DNA from: Cytobacillus gottheilii
GTDB lineage: Bacteria > Bacillota > Bacilli > Bacillales > Cytobacillaceae
Direction: 5' to 3'
Assembly (NCBI RefSeq): GCF_900166665.1
Contig: NZ_LT800494.1
Location: 2,266,323 to 2,330,322 of the forward strand
Length of the DNA: 64,000 nt
The position numbers and the translations under genes were made by a program. Below the pieces are notes generated by a model. That model made no database searches. It had not been told where the DNA came from and worked only from the letters and a program-made list of their open reading frames with translations. Below are positions 35,582 through 43,076 of this stretch, in pieces (within the stretch, counting starts at the first letter, position 1; each line of letters begins with the position of its first letter).

Positions 35582-36160
35582 ATGCTCCATACTGAAATAA
35601 AAAAACTTATAGATCAAAATCCAACTCGTCTTTTTGAAGAGGAAAAAGACTATGCTATTGCCAATAACCTGATCTCAGCTGATGAAAGTACTGAGATTTT
35701 GCCTGCCGGGAAAAGATGGGCAGATATATATATAGAACGCGGACATAAAGAGACAGAAGAATATTTAGGAGAAGAAACACCATCATTTTTAAAAGAAAAC
35801 ATTTCCTATTTGAAAACACACCAGAATGAATTTATATATGTGGAATCAAAATGGTTTGAAATACTGGGAATAGAGGGAATCATCTTTGAAGAAAACGATG
35901 TCTTTCGAACGTATGATACTATTTTCGGTCTAAAGGTACAAAAAAAGCATGGTGACCTGCTTCGTAAAGTCATTTTAGAAGAATTCTCTGCAGATGCGAA
36001 GTATTCAATTCTTTTTAATGGCAATGATGGTTTATGGGATATCAATTTGCCGATCAGCCATTTAAATGGATTTTCTGAGAATATGACGATTGAAGAGGTA
36101 TTGTCGCTAACCTATCAGCTTCTATTTAAATTGGTATGGGAATTAGAAAGAAATAAGTGA
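35582..36160 (+). CDS. Hypothetical protein downstream of the DEAD-box gene
   Basis: 192 residues, acidic, mixed alpha/beta, without signal peptide or membrane helix. No motif recognised. Its start, preceded by AGAGGTGTACG, lies 18 bases after the helicase stop, which suggests cotranscription. The C-terminal half (ILFNGNDGLWDINLPISHL...EEVLSLTYQLLFKLVWEL) could be a binding domain. No function proposed. Confidence 0.6.
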   Translation: MLHTEIKKLIDQNPTRLFEEEKDYAIANNLISADESTEILPAGKRWADIYIERGHKETEEYLGEETPSFLKENISYLKTHQNEFIYVESKWFEILGIEGIIFEENDVFRTYDTIFGLKVQKKHGDLLRKVILEEFSADAKYSILFNGNDGLWDINLPISHLNGFSENMTIEEVLSLTYQLLFKLVWELERNK

Positions 36161-36161
36161 C

Positions 36162-36200
36162 CATGACATTTATCATGTTTTGTGCATGACAGCTATGTCT
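36162..36200 (+). promoter_or_regulatory. Likely DesR-binding region of the desaturase promoter
   Basis: Two related sites start 23 bp apart (CATGACATTTAT at 36162 and CATGACAGCTAT at 36185). The first continues into TCATG and the second into GACAGCTATGTC, both with inverted symmetry. They sit directly before a TTGATA hexamer at 36208. In B. subtilis phosphorylated DesR binds paired inverted repeats at this place. Confidence 0.55.
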
Positions 36201-36260
36201 TTTCGGATTGATATCGTTTTCTTAAAATAGAGGTATAAGCCCATGAAAGGAAATGAATTC

Positions 36261-37289
36261 ATGACAAAACAGCTCCTCACTAGCTTAAAAAAAGAAATGG
36301 CGCCATTTGAGAAGGCGAATAGAAATGCAAGCATAAGACAATTACTTAACACCCTAATTCCTTTTTTCGCTTTATGGTATGGAGCCTATTTAAGTTTAGA
36401 GGTATCATATCTGCTAACCTTGGCTCTATCTGTCATTGCATCAGGTTTTCTAGTCCGGATTTTCATCATCTTTCATGACTGCTGCCACAATTCGTTCTTT
36501 AAGAACAAAAAAGCAAATAAAATTATTGGCACCATTACAGGTGTAATAACACTATTTCCGTTTAGCCAGTGGCAGCGTGATCATTCTATCCACCATGCGA
36601 CAAGCAGTAACCTTGATAAGCGCGGAACCGGAGATATCTGGGTTTTGACGGTACAGGAATATATCGATGCTCCGTTTTGGACAAAGGTTGGATATAGACT
36701 TTATCGCAATCCGATCATCATGTTTGGGTTAGGACCTATCTATCAATTTTTAATTGTAAATCGCTTTAACCGCAAGGATGCAAAATGGAAAGAGCGTCTG
36801 AACACATATATTACGAACGTTTCAATTGTTGCGCTTTATAGTGGCATGTGCTGGCTAATTGGCTGGGAAGCATTTCTTCTCGTTCAGCTTCCGATCTTCC
36901 TTCTATCAGGATCTGCCGGGATCTGGCTGTTTTATATTCAGCATACATTTGAACAATCATATTTTGAAGTGGATTCCGAGTGGGAGTATGTGAAGGCGGC
37001 AGTTGAAGGAAGTTCTTATTATAAACTTCCGAAAATCCTGCAATGGCTGACTGGAAACATTGGTTTCCACCATGTGCACCATCTAAGCCCTAGAGTGCCC
37101 AACTATCTTTTAGAAGAGGCGCATAATGAATCAGAAGCACTACAGCATGCTCCAACAATTACGATCGCCAAAAGCCTGGAATCTCTTCGTTTTAAATTAT
37201 GGGATGAAGAAAATAAAAATTTTGTTGGATATAAAGCGGTGAAAACATTTATTCAAAAAAGCAATAACGTTGTAACAGATAAGGCATAA
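36261..37289 (+). CDS. des: Membrane fatty acid desaturase
   Basis: 342 residues, integral membrane di-iron acyl-lipid desaturase. The three histidine boxes are HDCCHNS, HSIHHA and HHVHHL, with four or more membrane helices between them. Genomic context (desK-desR immediately downstream) identifies it as the Des desaturase, which introduces cis double bonds into membrane acyl chains on cold shock. The ATG at 36261 follows AAAGGAAATG; a second ATG six codons earlier overlaps the ribosome site. A terminator follows the gene. Confidence 0.93.
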   Translation: MTKQLLTSLKKEMAPFEKANRNASIRQLLNTLIPFFALWYGAYLSLEVSYLLTLALSVIASGFLVRIFIIFHDCCHNSFFKNKKANKIIGTITGVITLFPFSQWQRDHSIHHATSSNLDKRGTGDIWVLTVQEYIDAPFWTKVGYRLYRNPIIMFGLGPIYQFLIVNRFNRKDAKWKERLNTYITNVSIVALYSGMCWLIGWEAFLLVQLPIFLLSGSAGIWLFYIQHTFEQSYFEVDSEWEYVKAAVEGSSYYKLPKILQWLTGNIGFHHVHHLSPRVPNYLLEEAHNESEALQHAPTITIAKSLESLRFKLWDEENKNFVGYKAVKTFIQKSNNVVTDKA

Positions 37290-37296
37290 AAGTAAA

Positions 37297-37330
37297 AACT
37301 CCTTTGTTTTATGCAAAGGAGTTCTATTTT
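37297..37330 (+). terminator. Intrinsic terminator of des
   Basis: Perfect stem AACTCCTTTG/CAAAGGAGTT with loop TTTTATG and a T-rich tail, 8 bases after the stop. It separates des from desKR. Confidence 0.85.
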
Positions 37331-37455
37331 ATCCATTAAAGCAGTGCAGCAGCACTTTTGGCATCATGTCTAAAAGCAGTTGCTGCCAGCTGTTAAGCTT
37401 CTCTATTTTCCGCGTGCAGGAATGAAAGACAGACATAAGTAAATTGAGGGATATT

Positions 37456-38595
37456 ATGGCTAAAAAGTATATCGCATTTTTAAAAAATCCAGGAATCTCT
37501 CCATACATTTGGATTCTATTAAGCATTCTGCCTTTTTATTTTATTTTTCAGTCTTCTTCTACTATTGAAATTGCTGTTGGAATACTATTAACTATTACTT
37601 TCTTTATTGCTTACCGATTTGCTTTTATTTCTGACAGATGGCCAGTGTATTTATGGTCTGCCATATTGATTGCCATCTCCATGACCATGGCCATTTTGTT
37701 CTATTACATCTATTTTGCTATCTTTATTGCAAACTATAATGGCAATATAAAAAACAAGGTTGCGTTTTATACGATCTATGTGGCACATCTGGTTGTAACG
37801 ACTGCAGCGATCAATTTTAATATTGTAATAGGTGAGCAGCTCTTCCTAACTCAGCTCCCTTTTATTATCATTATTTGGATCAGTGTCATTCTGCTGCCAT
37901 TTACCATTTCCAATAAGCATAAACAAGAAAAGCTTGAACGAGAGCTTGCTTATGCGAATAAAAGAATTGCTGATTTGGTTAAACAGGAAGAGCGGCAGCG
38001 CATTGCACGTGATTTGCATGATACTCTCGGGCAAAAGCTGTCTCTAATTGGATTAAAGAGCGATTTAGCTCGAAGGCTTATTTATAAAAATCCAGAACAG
38101 GCGCGTGATGAACTAAAAGATGTACAGCAAACAGCCAGAACCGCCTTAAATGAAGTGAGAAAAATGGTTTCACAGATGCGGGGCATTCGGTTGAAAGATG
38201 AACTGGTCAGTGTGAAACAATTGCTAAAAGCAGCAGAGATTGAATATATTGGAAGTGACATGATCAAGCTTGTCAATGTTTCGCTGTTTATTGAAAATAT
38301 ATTAAGCATGTGTTTAAAGGAATCCGTCACAAATGTTGTTAAACATAGTGGTGCAAGCTATTGTAAAATACAGTTCATCCAAACAGAAAAAGAAATAAAA
38401 ATTATCGTCGAAGATAATGGGGTCGGTTTTGATCCTGCTGAACATGAAACTAAAGGCAATGGCTTGATTGGCATGAAAGAAAGGCTTGATTTTGTTAACG
38501 GTACGCTTGATATCCATTCTGATGCTGGCACAATGGTGACCATGAGTGTACCAACCGTTATACGGGCAGTTGAACAGGAGGGTAAGGACATATGA
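37456..38595 (+). CDS. desK: Thermosensor histidine kinase DesK
   Basis: 379 residues. Four to five membrane segments (about residues 10-155) form the thermosensor, followed by a coiled linker and the HisKA_3 (HPK7) kinase. The phospho-acceptor is in RDLHDTLGQ; with the chosen start it is His188, the same number as in B. subtilis DesK, which supports that start. The ATPase motifs are ESVTNVVKHSGA (N box), DNGVGFDP and GNGLIGMKERL. DesK phosphorylates DesR in the cold and dephosphorylates it in the warm. The stop overlaps the desR start (ATGA). Confidence 0.93.
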   Translation: MAKKYIAFLKNPGISPYIWILLSILPFYFIFQSSSTIEIAVGILLTITFFIAYRFAFISDRWPVYLWSAILIAISMTMAILFYYIYFAIFIANYNGNIKNKVAFYTIYVAHLVVTTAAINFNIVIGEQLFLTQLPFIIIIWISVILLPFTISNKHKQEKLERELAYANKRIADLVKQEERQRIARDLHDTLGQKLSLIGLKSDLARRLIYKNPEQARDELKDVQQTARTALNEVRKMVSQMRGIRLKDELVSVKQLLKAAEIEYIGSDMIKLVNVSLFIENILSMCLKESVTNVVKHSGASYCKIQFIQTEKEIKIIVEDNGVGFDPAEHETKGNGLIGMKERLDFVNGTLDIHSDAGTMVTMSVPTVIRAVEQEGKDI

Positions 38596-39191
38596 TAAGC
38601 ATTGTCATTGCAGAAGATCAGCGCATGATGCTCGGTGCGTTAGGCTCGCTGTTAAGTTTAGAGGAAGATATGGAAGTGGTTGGCAAGGCAAACAATGGTG
38701 CTGAAGCAGTCTCCCTCGTTCATAAACTGAAACCAGATGTGTGCATTATGGATATAGAAATGCCAGAAAAGAATGGTCTGGAGGCAGCAGAAGAGCTTAA
38801 AGAATTGAATTGTAAGGTAATCATTTTAACTACCTTCGCTCGAACTGGCTATTTCCAGAGAGCATTGAAAGCTGGTGTTGGCGGCTATTTATTGAAAGAT
38901 AGTCCCAGTGAAGAACTGGCAGACTCGATTCGCAGTGTCATGGCCGGCAAGCGATTATATGCTCCAGAACTCATGGAAGATCTTTATAGCGAAGAAAACC
39001 CGCTGACTGACCGGGAAAAAGATGTTTTGGAACTGATCGCAGAAGGAAAAAACACAAAAGAGATTGCCAGCAATCTGAATATCAAAACCGGCACAGTCAG
39101 AAACTATATTTCTGCCATTATGGAAAAGCTGGAAGTCACCAACCGAATTGAGGCAATCACTCAATCAAAGAAAAAAGGCTGGTTTAAATAG
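38592..39191 (+). CDS. desR: Response regulator DesR (LuxR/NarL type)
   Basis: 199 residues. The receiver domain (1-120) carries the acidic pair ED near the N-terminus, the phospho-acceptor in DVCIMDIEMPEKNG (Asp54) and the lysine in LLKDSP. The C-terminal LuxR-type helix-turn-helix (about 135-195) begins NPLTDREKDVLELIAEG and has SNLNIKTGTVRNYIS as recognition region. With DesK it activates des transcription when membranes become too ordered. The four-base overlap with desK implies coupled translation. Confidence 0.93.
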   Translation: MISIVIAEDQRMMLGALGSLLSLEEDMEVVGKANNGAEAVSLVHKLKPDVCIMDIEMPEKNGLEAAEELKELNCKVIILTTFARTGYFQRALKAGVGGYLLKDSPSEELADSIRSVMAGKRLYAPELMEDLYSEENPLTDREKDVLELIAEGKNTKEIASNLNIKTGTVRNYISAIMEKLEVTNRIEAITQSKKKGWFK

Positions 39192-39201
39192 TTTCATATT
39201 C

Positions 39202-39236
39202 AGGAACAGAGTCAGCAGGCTCTGTTTTTAGTTTTT
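39202..39236 (+). terminator. Intrinsic terminator of desKR
   Basis: Stem AACAGAG...CTCTGTT with T-runs, 10 bases after the stop. A second hairpin (GAAAAGTTGCT/AGCAACTTCTC, about 39242-39285) follows without a clear T-run and is unexplained. Confidence 0.8.
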
Positions 39237-39441
39237 TTTTTTAGAAAAGTTGCTAGGAGCCTTCTGGAGCAGAAAGCAACTTCTCTCTTTAAATTCATAG
39301 CAACAATCTTTGATTTTTTATACTTTCTATTATTGAGTCTAAGAAAGAATACCTTGAAGTGGAAATTGGACTCCTTATGAATAGAGCAGTGTTTACAGGA
39401 TCATCCTGTAAAAAAGAACAAGAAATAATCTAAATACCTTG

Positions 39442-39470
39442 TTGACTTTTGCAAAAAGTAGGTTCATAAT
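39442..39470 (+). promoter_or_regulatory. Sigma-A promoter of ilvE
   Basis: TTGACT, 17-base spacer, CATAAT, about 100 bases before the start. The palindrome CTTTTTGC-like run (CTTTTGCAAAAAG) spans the spacer. No T-box specifier or antiterminator was seen in the leader, and no convincing CodY box. Confidence 0.65.
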
Positions 39471-39574
39471 ATTTTAAAAAATCAATATGCTTTATTTATG
39501 AACTGCTTTTATGTGTTAAAGTGAAATTGAGTTGTTTGAAACCATTATTTCTAAAACAGGGAGACTGAGTGCTG

Positions 39575-40681
39575 ATGAATGACTATGATCAAATCAAGGT
39601 GCAATTAACATCAAAAGGGAAAGAGAAACCGCCATTTGATAAGCTGCAATTTGGAAGGAATTTTACAGACCACATGTTTGTAATGGATTATAAGGAAGGC
39701 CTTGGCTGGCATGATGCTCGAATTATTCCTTATCAGCCCCTGCAGCTCGATCCATCAGCAATGGTTTTCCACTATGGGCAAAGTGTATTTGAAGGTTTAA
39801 AAGCGTATTTAGGTGCAGATGGAGATGTTTTACTATTTAGACCATCTGATAATATGAAAAGGCTGAATCGTTCGAATAACCGGCTTTGTATTCCGCAGAT
39901 TGATGAAGAATTTGCAGTCGAAGCATTAAAGAAGTTAATTCAGATCGATCGAGAGTGGGTTCCCAACGGAGAAGGAACATCTTTGTATATACGGCCATTC
40001 ATTATTTCAACAGAACCTTTTCTTGGAGTCGCCCCTTCAAAAGCATATCAATTCTATATCATTATGTCTCCGGTTGGCGCGTATTATAAAGAAGGAATTA
40101 ATCCAGTTAAAATAGCTGTACAAAGTGAATTTGTTCGTGCTGTTAAGGGTGGAACGGGCAATGCAAAAACAGGAGGCAATTATGCAGCTAGCTTAAAAGC
40201 GCAGGAATCTGCAGAAGCAGTAGGTTATTCACAGGTTTTGTGGCTTGACGGCAAAGAACATAAATACATCGAAGAAGTAGGCAGCATGAACATATTTTTT
40301 AAAATTGACGGTGAAATCGTAACTCCTGAATTAAATGGAAGCATCTTAGAAGGCATAACAAGGAATTCGGTTATTCAGCTTATAAAGCACTGGAATTTAC
40401 CGCTGATTGAAAGAAAAGTGTCTATCGATGAAATTTTCCAGGCCCATAAGGATGGCAAACTTGAAGAAGCATTTGGAACCGGAACAGCAGCGGTCATTTC
40501 CCCGATTGGTGAGTTTTTCTGGCAAGATGAGAAAATTGTCATCAATGACCATAAAACAGGAAAAATTGCTAAGCAATTATATGAGACATTAACAGGAATT
40601 CAAAAAGGAATTGTCCCTGATCCGTTTGATTGGTCCATTCCTGCATATAAATCGCCTAATACAGTTTCAGCCGTGAACTAA
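39575..40681 (+). CDS. ilvE: Branched-chain amino acid aminotransferase
   Basis: 368 residues, PLP-dependent class IV aminotransferase that makes or degrades leucine, isoleucine and valine. Motifs: MVFHYGQSVFEGLKAY (substrate loop with Tyr), RPFIISTEPFLGV, the PLP lysine in GNAKTGGNYAASLKAQ region, YIEEVGSMNIFF and EAFGTGTAAVISPIG. It matches both B. subtilis IlvE and IlvK. The start is ATG 39575; a GTG at 39569 nearer to GGGAG is equally possible. It stands alone, away from other ilv genes. A repeat element follows. Confidence 0.9.
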   Translation: MNDYDQIKVQLTSKGKEKPPFDKLQFGRNFTDHMFVMDYKEGLGWHDARIIPYQPLQLDPSAMVFHYGQSVFEGLKAYLGADGDVLLFRPSDNMKRLNRSNNRLCIPQIDEEFAVEALKKLIQIDREWVPNGEGTSLYIRPFIISTEPFLGVAPSKAYQFYIIMSPVGAYYKEGINPVKIAVQSEFVRAVKGGTGNAKTGGNYAASLKAQESAEAVGYSQVLWLDGKEHKYIEEVGSMNIFFKIDGEIVTPELNGSILEGITRNSVIQLIKHWNLPLIERKVSIDEIFQAHKDGKLEEAFGTGTAAVISPIGEFFWQDEKIVINDHKTGKIAKQLYETLTGIQKGIVPDPFDWSIPAYKSPNTVSAVN

Positions 40682-40720
40682 TAATAGTAAGAATGAGACT
40701 TAAATGTTTCAATCAACAAT

Positions 40721-41030
40721 AAAGGAGGCTGGGACATAAGTATATTTAACACACTCATAGAACCGAATGGTTAGGTAGTCATCTTACTAATCATTCGGTT
40801 TTTTATGATTAGAAAATATATTTTATTAACATGAGTGAAATGGAGCGGAGGCCCCTCGACTCCTGTGGGCAATAGAGGAAAGGGGGAGACCCCGCAGAAG
40901 CTTTGCTTCGAGGAGGCACAGCTTGTGATCCCACGAAAAAACAGGGGCCGCAGCGCAGGTGGAACGGACTTGGTTAAATTGAATATTCGTGTCTTAGAAA
41001 GGTTAATTTCGTTTTATCCCAGCCTCTTTT
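40721..41030 (+). repeat. Intergenic TIR repeat, copy F (full length)
   Basis: 310 bp bounded by AGGCTGGGACATAA and its imperfect inverse TTTTATCCCAGCCT. Order: TIR, palindrome AACCGAATGGTTAG/CTAATCATTCGGTT with T-run, linker, core, distal TIR. Core ends pair as GGCCCCT with AGGGGCC, a compensatory change against GGACCCT/AGGGTCC in other copies. It starts 39 bp after ilvE. Confidence 0.9.
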
Positions 41031-41040
41031 TTATTTGTTC

Positions 41041-41083
41041 TTAACATTTAATATTTCTAAACATGAGAGAAAGGCATCGGAGG
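41041..41083 (+). repeat. Fragment of the same repeat, next to copy F
   Basis: TTAACATTTAATATTTCTAA...GGAGGA, degenerate, corresponding to the linker and first bases of the core in copies C and I. It suggests a former tandem copy or an internal deletion. Confidence 0.6.
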
Positions 41084-41113
41084 ATTTTTCTTTATAATAC
41101 AGCGTTTTATGTT

Positions 41114-41156
41114 CATTTTTTCACAAATAGATTAAAGCTAAATTTGTGAAAAAAAG
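41114..41156. terminator. Hairpin with A/T tails
   Basis: TTTTTTCACAAAT and ATTTGTGAAAAAA pair around a 14-nt loop, with T-rich and A-rich ends, so it may terminate in both directions. It shields the following promoter from upstream transcription. Confidence 0.6.
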
Positions 41157-41163
41157 TGTATTT

Positions 41164-41190
41164 TGAAACTTTTACAGTCTTCTGTTCGTT
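41164..41190 (+). promoter_or_regulatory. ECF-type promoter motif before the GNAT-aminotransferase operon
   Basis: TGAAAC, 17-base spacer, CGTT. The -35 is perfect for the sigma-W/M class, the -10 approximate. It lies about 280 bp before the first gene, so a long leader would be implied. The bases between 41191 and 41468 show no gene. Confidence 0.35.
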
Positions 41191-41468
41191 TATTATAATA
41201 AGAAAGAATAAATCTTTAGGAAAGCGCTCTAAGAAGCCAAATGCAAAAAGAGAGCGGTTACGGAGACTTGTTTTACAAAAATTGCTATTATTTTTATATA
41301 ATAGTATATTCATATATATGAAAAAGGGATATAAGTGAATTTCATATATTTAAAAAGGGTATAGAAAGGGAAAGATTACGGATTCAGAAGAATATCCAAG
41401 CAGAAAATCATATGTGTAACTATTTGTAATTATAAACAGCTTTTAGCATCATACATAGGAGGATAATC

Positions 41469-43076
41469 ATGAAAGACATCTCACTCATTTATAAGGTAGC
41501 TGCAGATGAAGATGAATACAAACAAATATATGAGCTGAATTATCAAACATTTGTTGAAGAAATTCCGCAGCACCAAACAAATACAGAAAAGAAACTGATT
41601 GACCAATTTGATGATGAAAATACATATATTATTGCAAAAGACGGAACAGAAGTAGTAGGCATGATTGCTGTGCGTGCAAATCGTCCTTTCTCACTTGATC
41701 GAAAGCTTGATAATGTCGATTCATACTTGCCAAAAGGAGCAAGGCCATGCGAAATCAGATTGCTTTCTGTTAAAGAAAAATATCGAAGTACGTTTGTATT
41801 TTTTCAGCTTTGTGAAATGCTAGTAAGCTATTGTCTAGAAAAAGACTATAATCTTGCCCTTATTTCAGGAACACTGAGACAAACAAAGCTCTATAAACGC
41901 ATCGGATTTACAAACTTCGGCCCAGAGGTTGGGAAGGAGGATGCACGCTTTCAGCCGATGTATTTGACAAAAGAGCGTTTTGAGCAGAATACACGTGCTT
42001 TCAAGGAGCTGATGCGAAAGAAAACGGCAGAAGCTTATTCCTTTTTGCCTGGGCCGGTGCCAATGGATGAGGAGGTAACTGCAAGTTTATCTAGAAGTCC
42101 ACTTTCTCACCGGGATTCTGAATTTACCACGGCCATTCGGAATGTCAGCACAATGATCTGTGAATTAACCCATGCACAATATGCAGAGGTAGTGCTTGGC
42201 ACAGGGACTCTTGCAAATGATATCATTGCGGCACAGCTGTCCAGAATGCCTGGAACAGGTTTGGTGTTAGCCAATGGAGAGTTCGGCTATCGGTTGATTG
42301 ATCATGCGAGCAGGATGGGGCTTCACTTTGAAACCATTCAGAAAGATTGGAACATCCGGATCCATCACACTGAGATAGAAGCTAAGCTGCAAGAAAATCC
42401 TTCCATCAGCTGGGTATGGACCGTGCATTGTGAAACCTCGACAGGTTATTTATATGATATCGATAGAATCCAGGATATATGCAGGCAGTTTGGGGCAGAG
42501 CTTTGTGTTGACAGCTGCAGCAGTGTTGGAACAATTCCTGTAAATTTAAAAGATATTTACCTTGCGACTGCTGTGAGCGGAAAGGGATTAGGAGCTTATC
42601 CTGGCTTAGGAATCATTTTACATAGAGAAAAAATTCGACCAGATGTGAGCATTCCCCGCTATTTAGACTTAGGATTATATGCGCTTTCTGATCGTGTGCC
42701 TTTCACGCATTCTTCCAATTTATTATTCGCACTTGAAACAGCGCTGAACAAACATGCAGGTTTTGATAACACAATGCTTGGTATAGAAATAAAAAACAAA
42801 CTCATAAAATCTGGGTTTTTTGTATTGGGAACTGAAGAGTATTCTCCGCATGTTATAACGATTCAGCTGCCAAAGGATGTTTCGTCACAGCAATTTGGGG
42901 ATCGATTAAAAAAGAAATTAATTTATCTAAGTTATGAAAGCAAATACTTGCTTGATAGAAACTGGATTCAAGTAGCTATCATGGGGAAACATAGCCGTAT
43001 TCCTGCTTTAAGAGCAATTAAATCAATGATCCAGGAGTATTCTGCCATCACCCAGGTAAGGCATGAGATCGGATGA
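41469..43076 (+). CDS. GNAT acyltransferase fused to class V aminotransferase
   Basis: 535 residues, two enzymes in one chain. Residues 1-175 look like a GNAT-type acyltransferase of the N-acyl-amino-acid/autoinducer-synthase branch (NYQTFVEEIPQH, VVGMIAVR, ARPCEIRLLSVKEKYR, YKRIGF). Residues about 190-530 are a class V PLP aminotransferase resembling 2-aminoethylphosphonate or alanine-glyoxylate transaminases: GTGTLANDI, CETSTGYLYDID, VDSCSSVGTIPV, and the likely PLP lysine in AVSGKGLGAYPG (Lys372). The stop overlaps the start of an LtaS-like gene by four bases, so the products are probably made together. A role in making an amino-containing or acylated envelope component is inferred, not shown. 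Confidence 0.75.
   Translation: MKDISLIYKVAADEDEYKQIYELNYQTFVEEIPQHQTNTEKKLIDQFDDENTYIIAKDGTEVVGMIAVRANRPFSLDRKLDNVDSYLPKGARPCEIRLLSVKEKYRSTFVFFQLCEMLVSYCLEKDYNLALISGTLRQTKLYKRIGFTNFGPEVGKEDARFQPMYLTKERFEQNTRAFKELMRKKTAEAYSFLPGPVPMDEEVTASLSRSPLSHRDSEFTTAIRNVSTMICELTHAQYAEVVLGTGTLANDIIAAQLSRMPGTGLVLANGEFGYRLIDHASRMGLHFETIQKDWNIRIHHTEIEAKLQENPSISWVWTVHCETSTGYLYDIDRIQDICRQFGAELCVDSCSSVGTIPVNLKDIYLATAVSGKGLGAYPGLGIILHREKIRPDVSIPRYLDLGLYALSDRVPFTHSSNLLFALETALNKHAGFDNTMLGIEIKNKLIKSGFFVLGTEEYSPHVITIQLPKDVSSQQFGDRLKKKLIYLSYESKYLLDRNWIQVAIMGKHSRIPALRAIKSMIQEYSAITQVRHEIG

Noticed and set aside
39236..39568. T-box or other amino-acid riboswitch upstream of ilvE
   Set aside because: No T-box motif, specifier loop or antiterminator found; only a terminator, an unexplained hairpin and a sigma-A promoter are visible.
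40835..41044. Open frame in repeat copy F
   Set aside because: Same artefact of the repeat core as in copy C.
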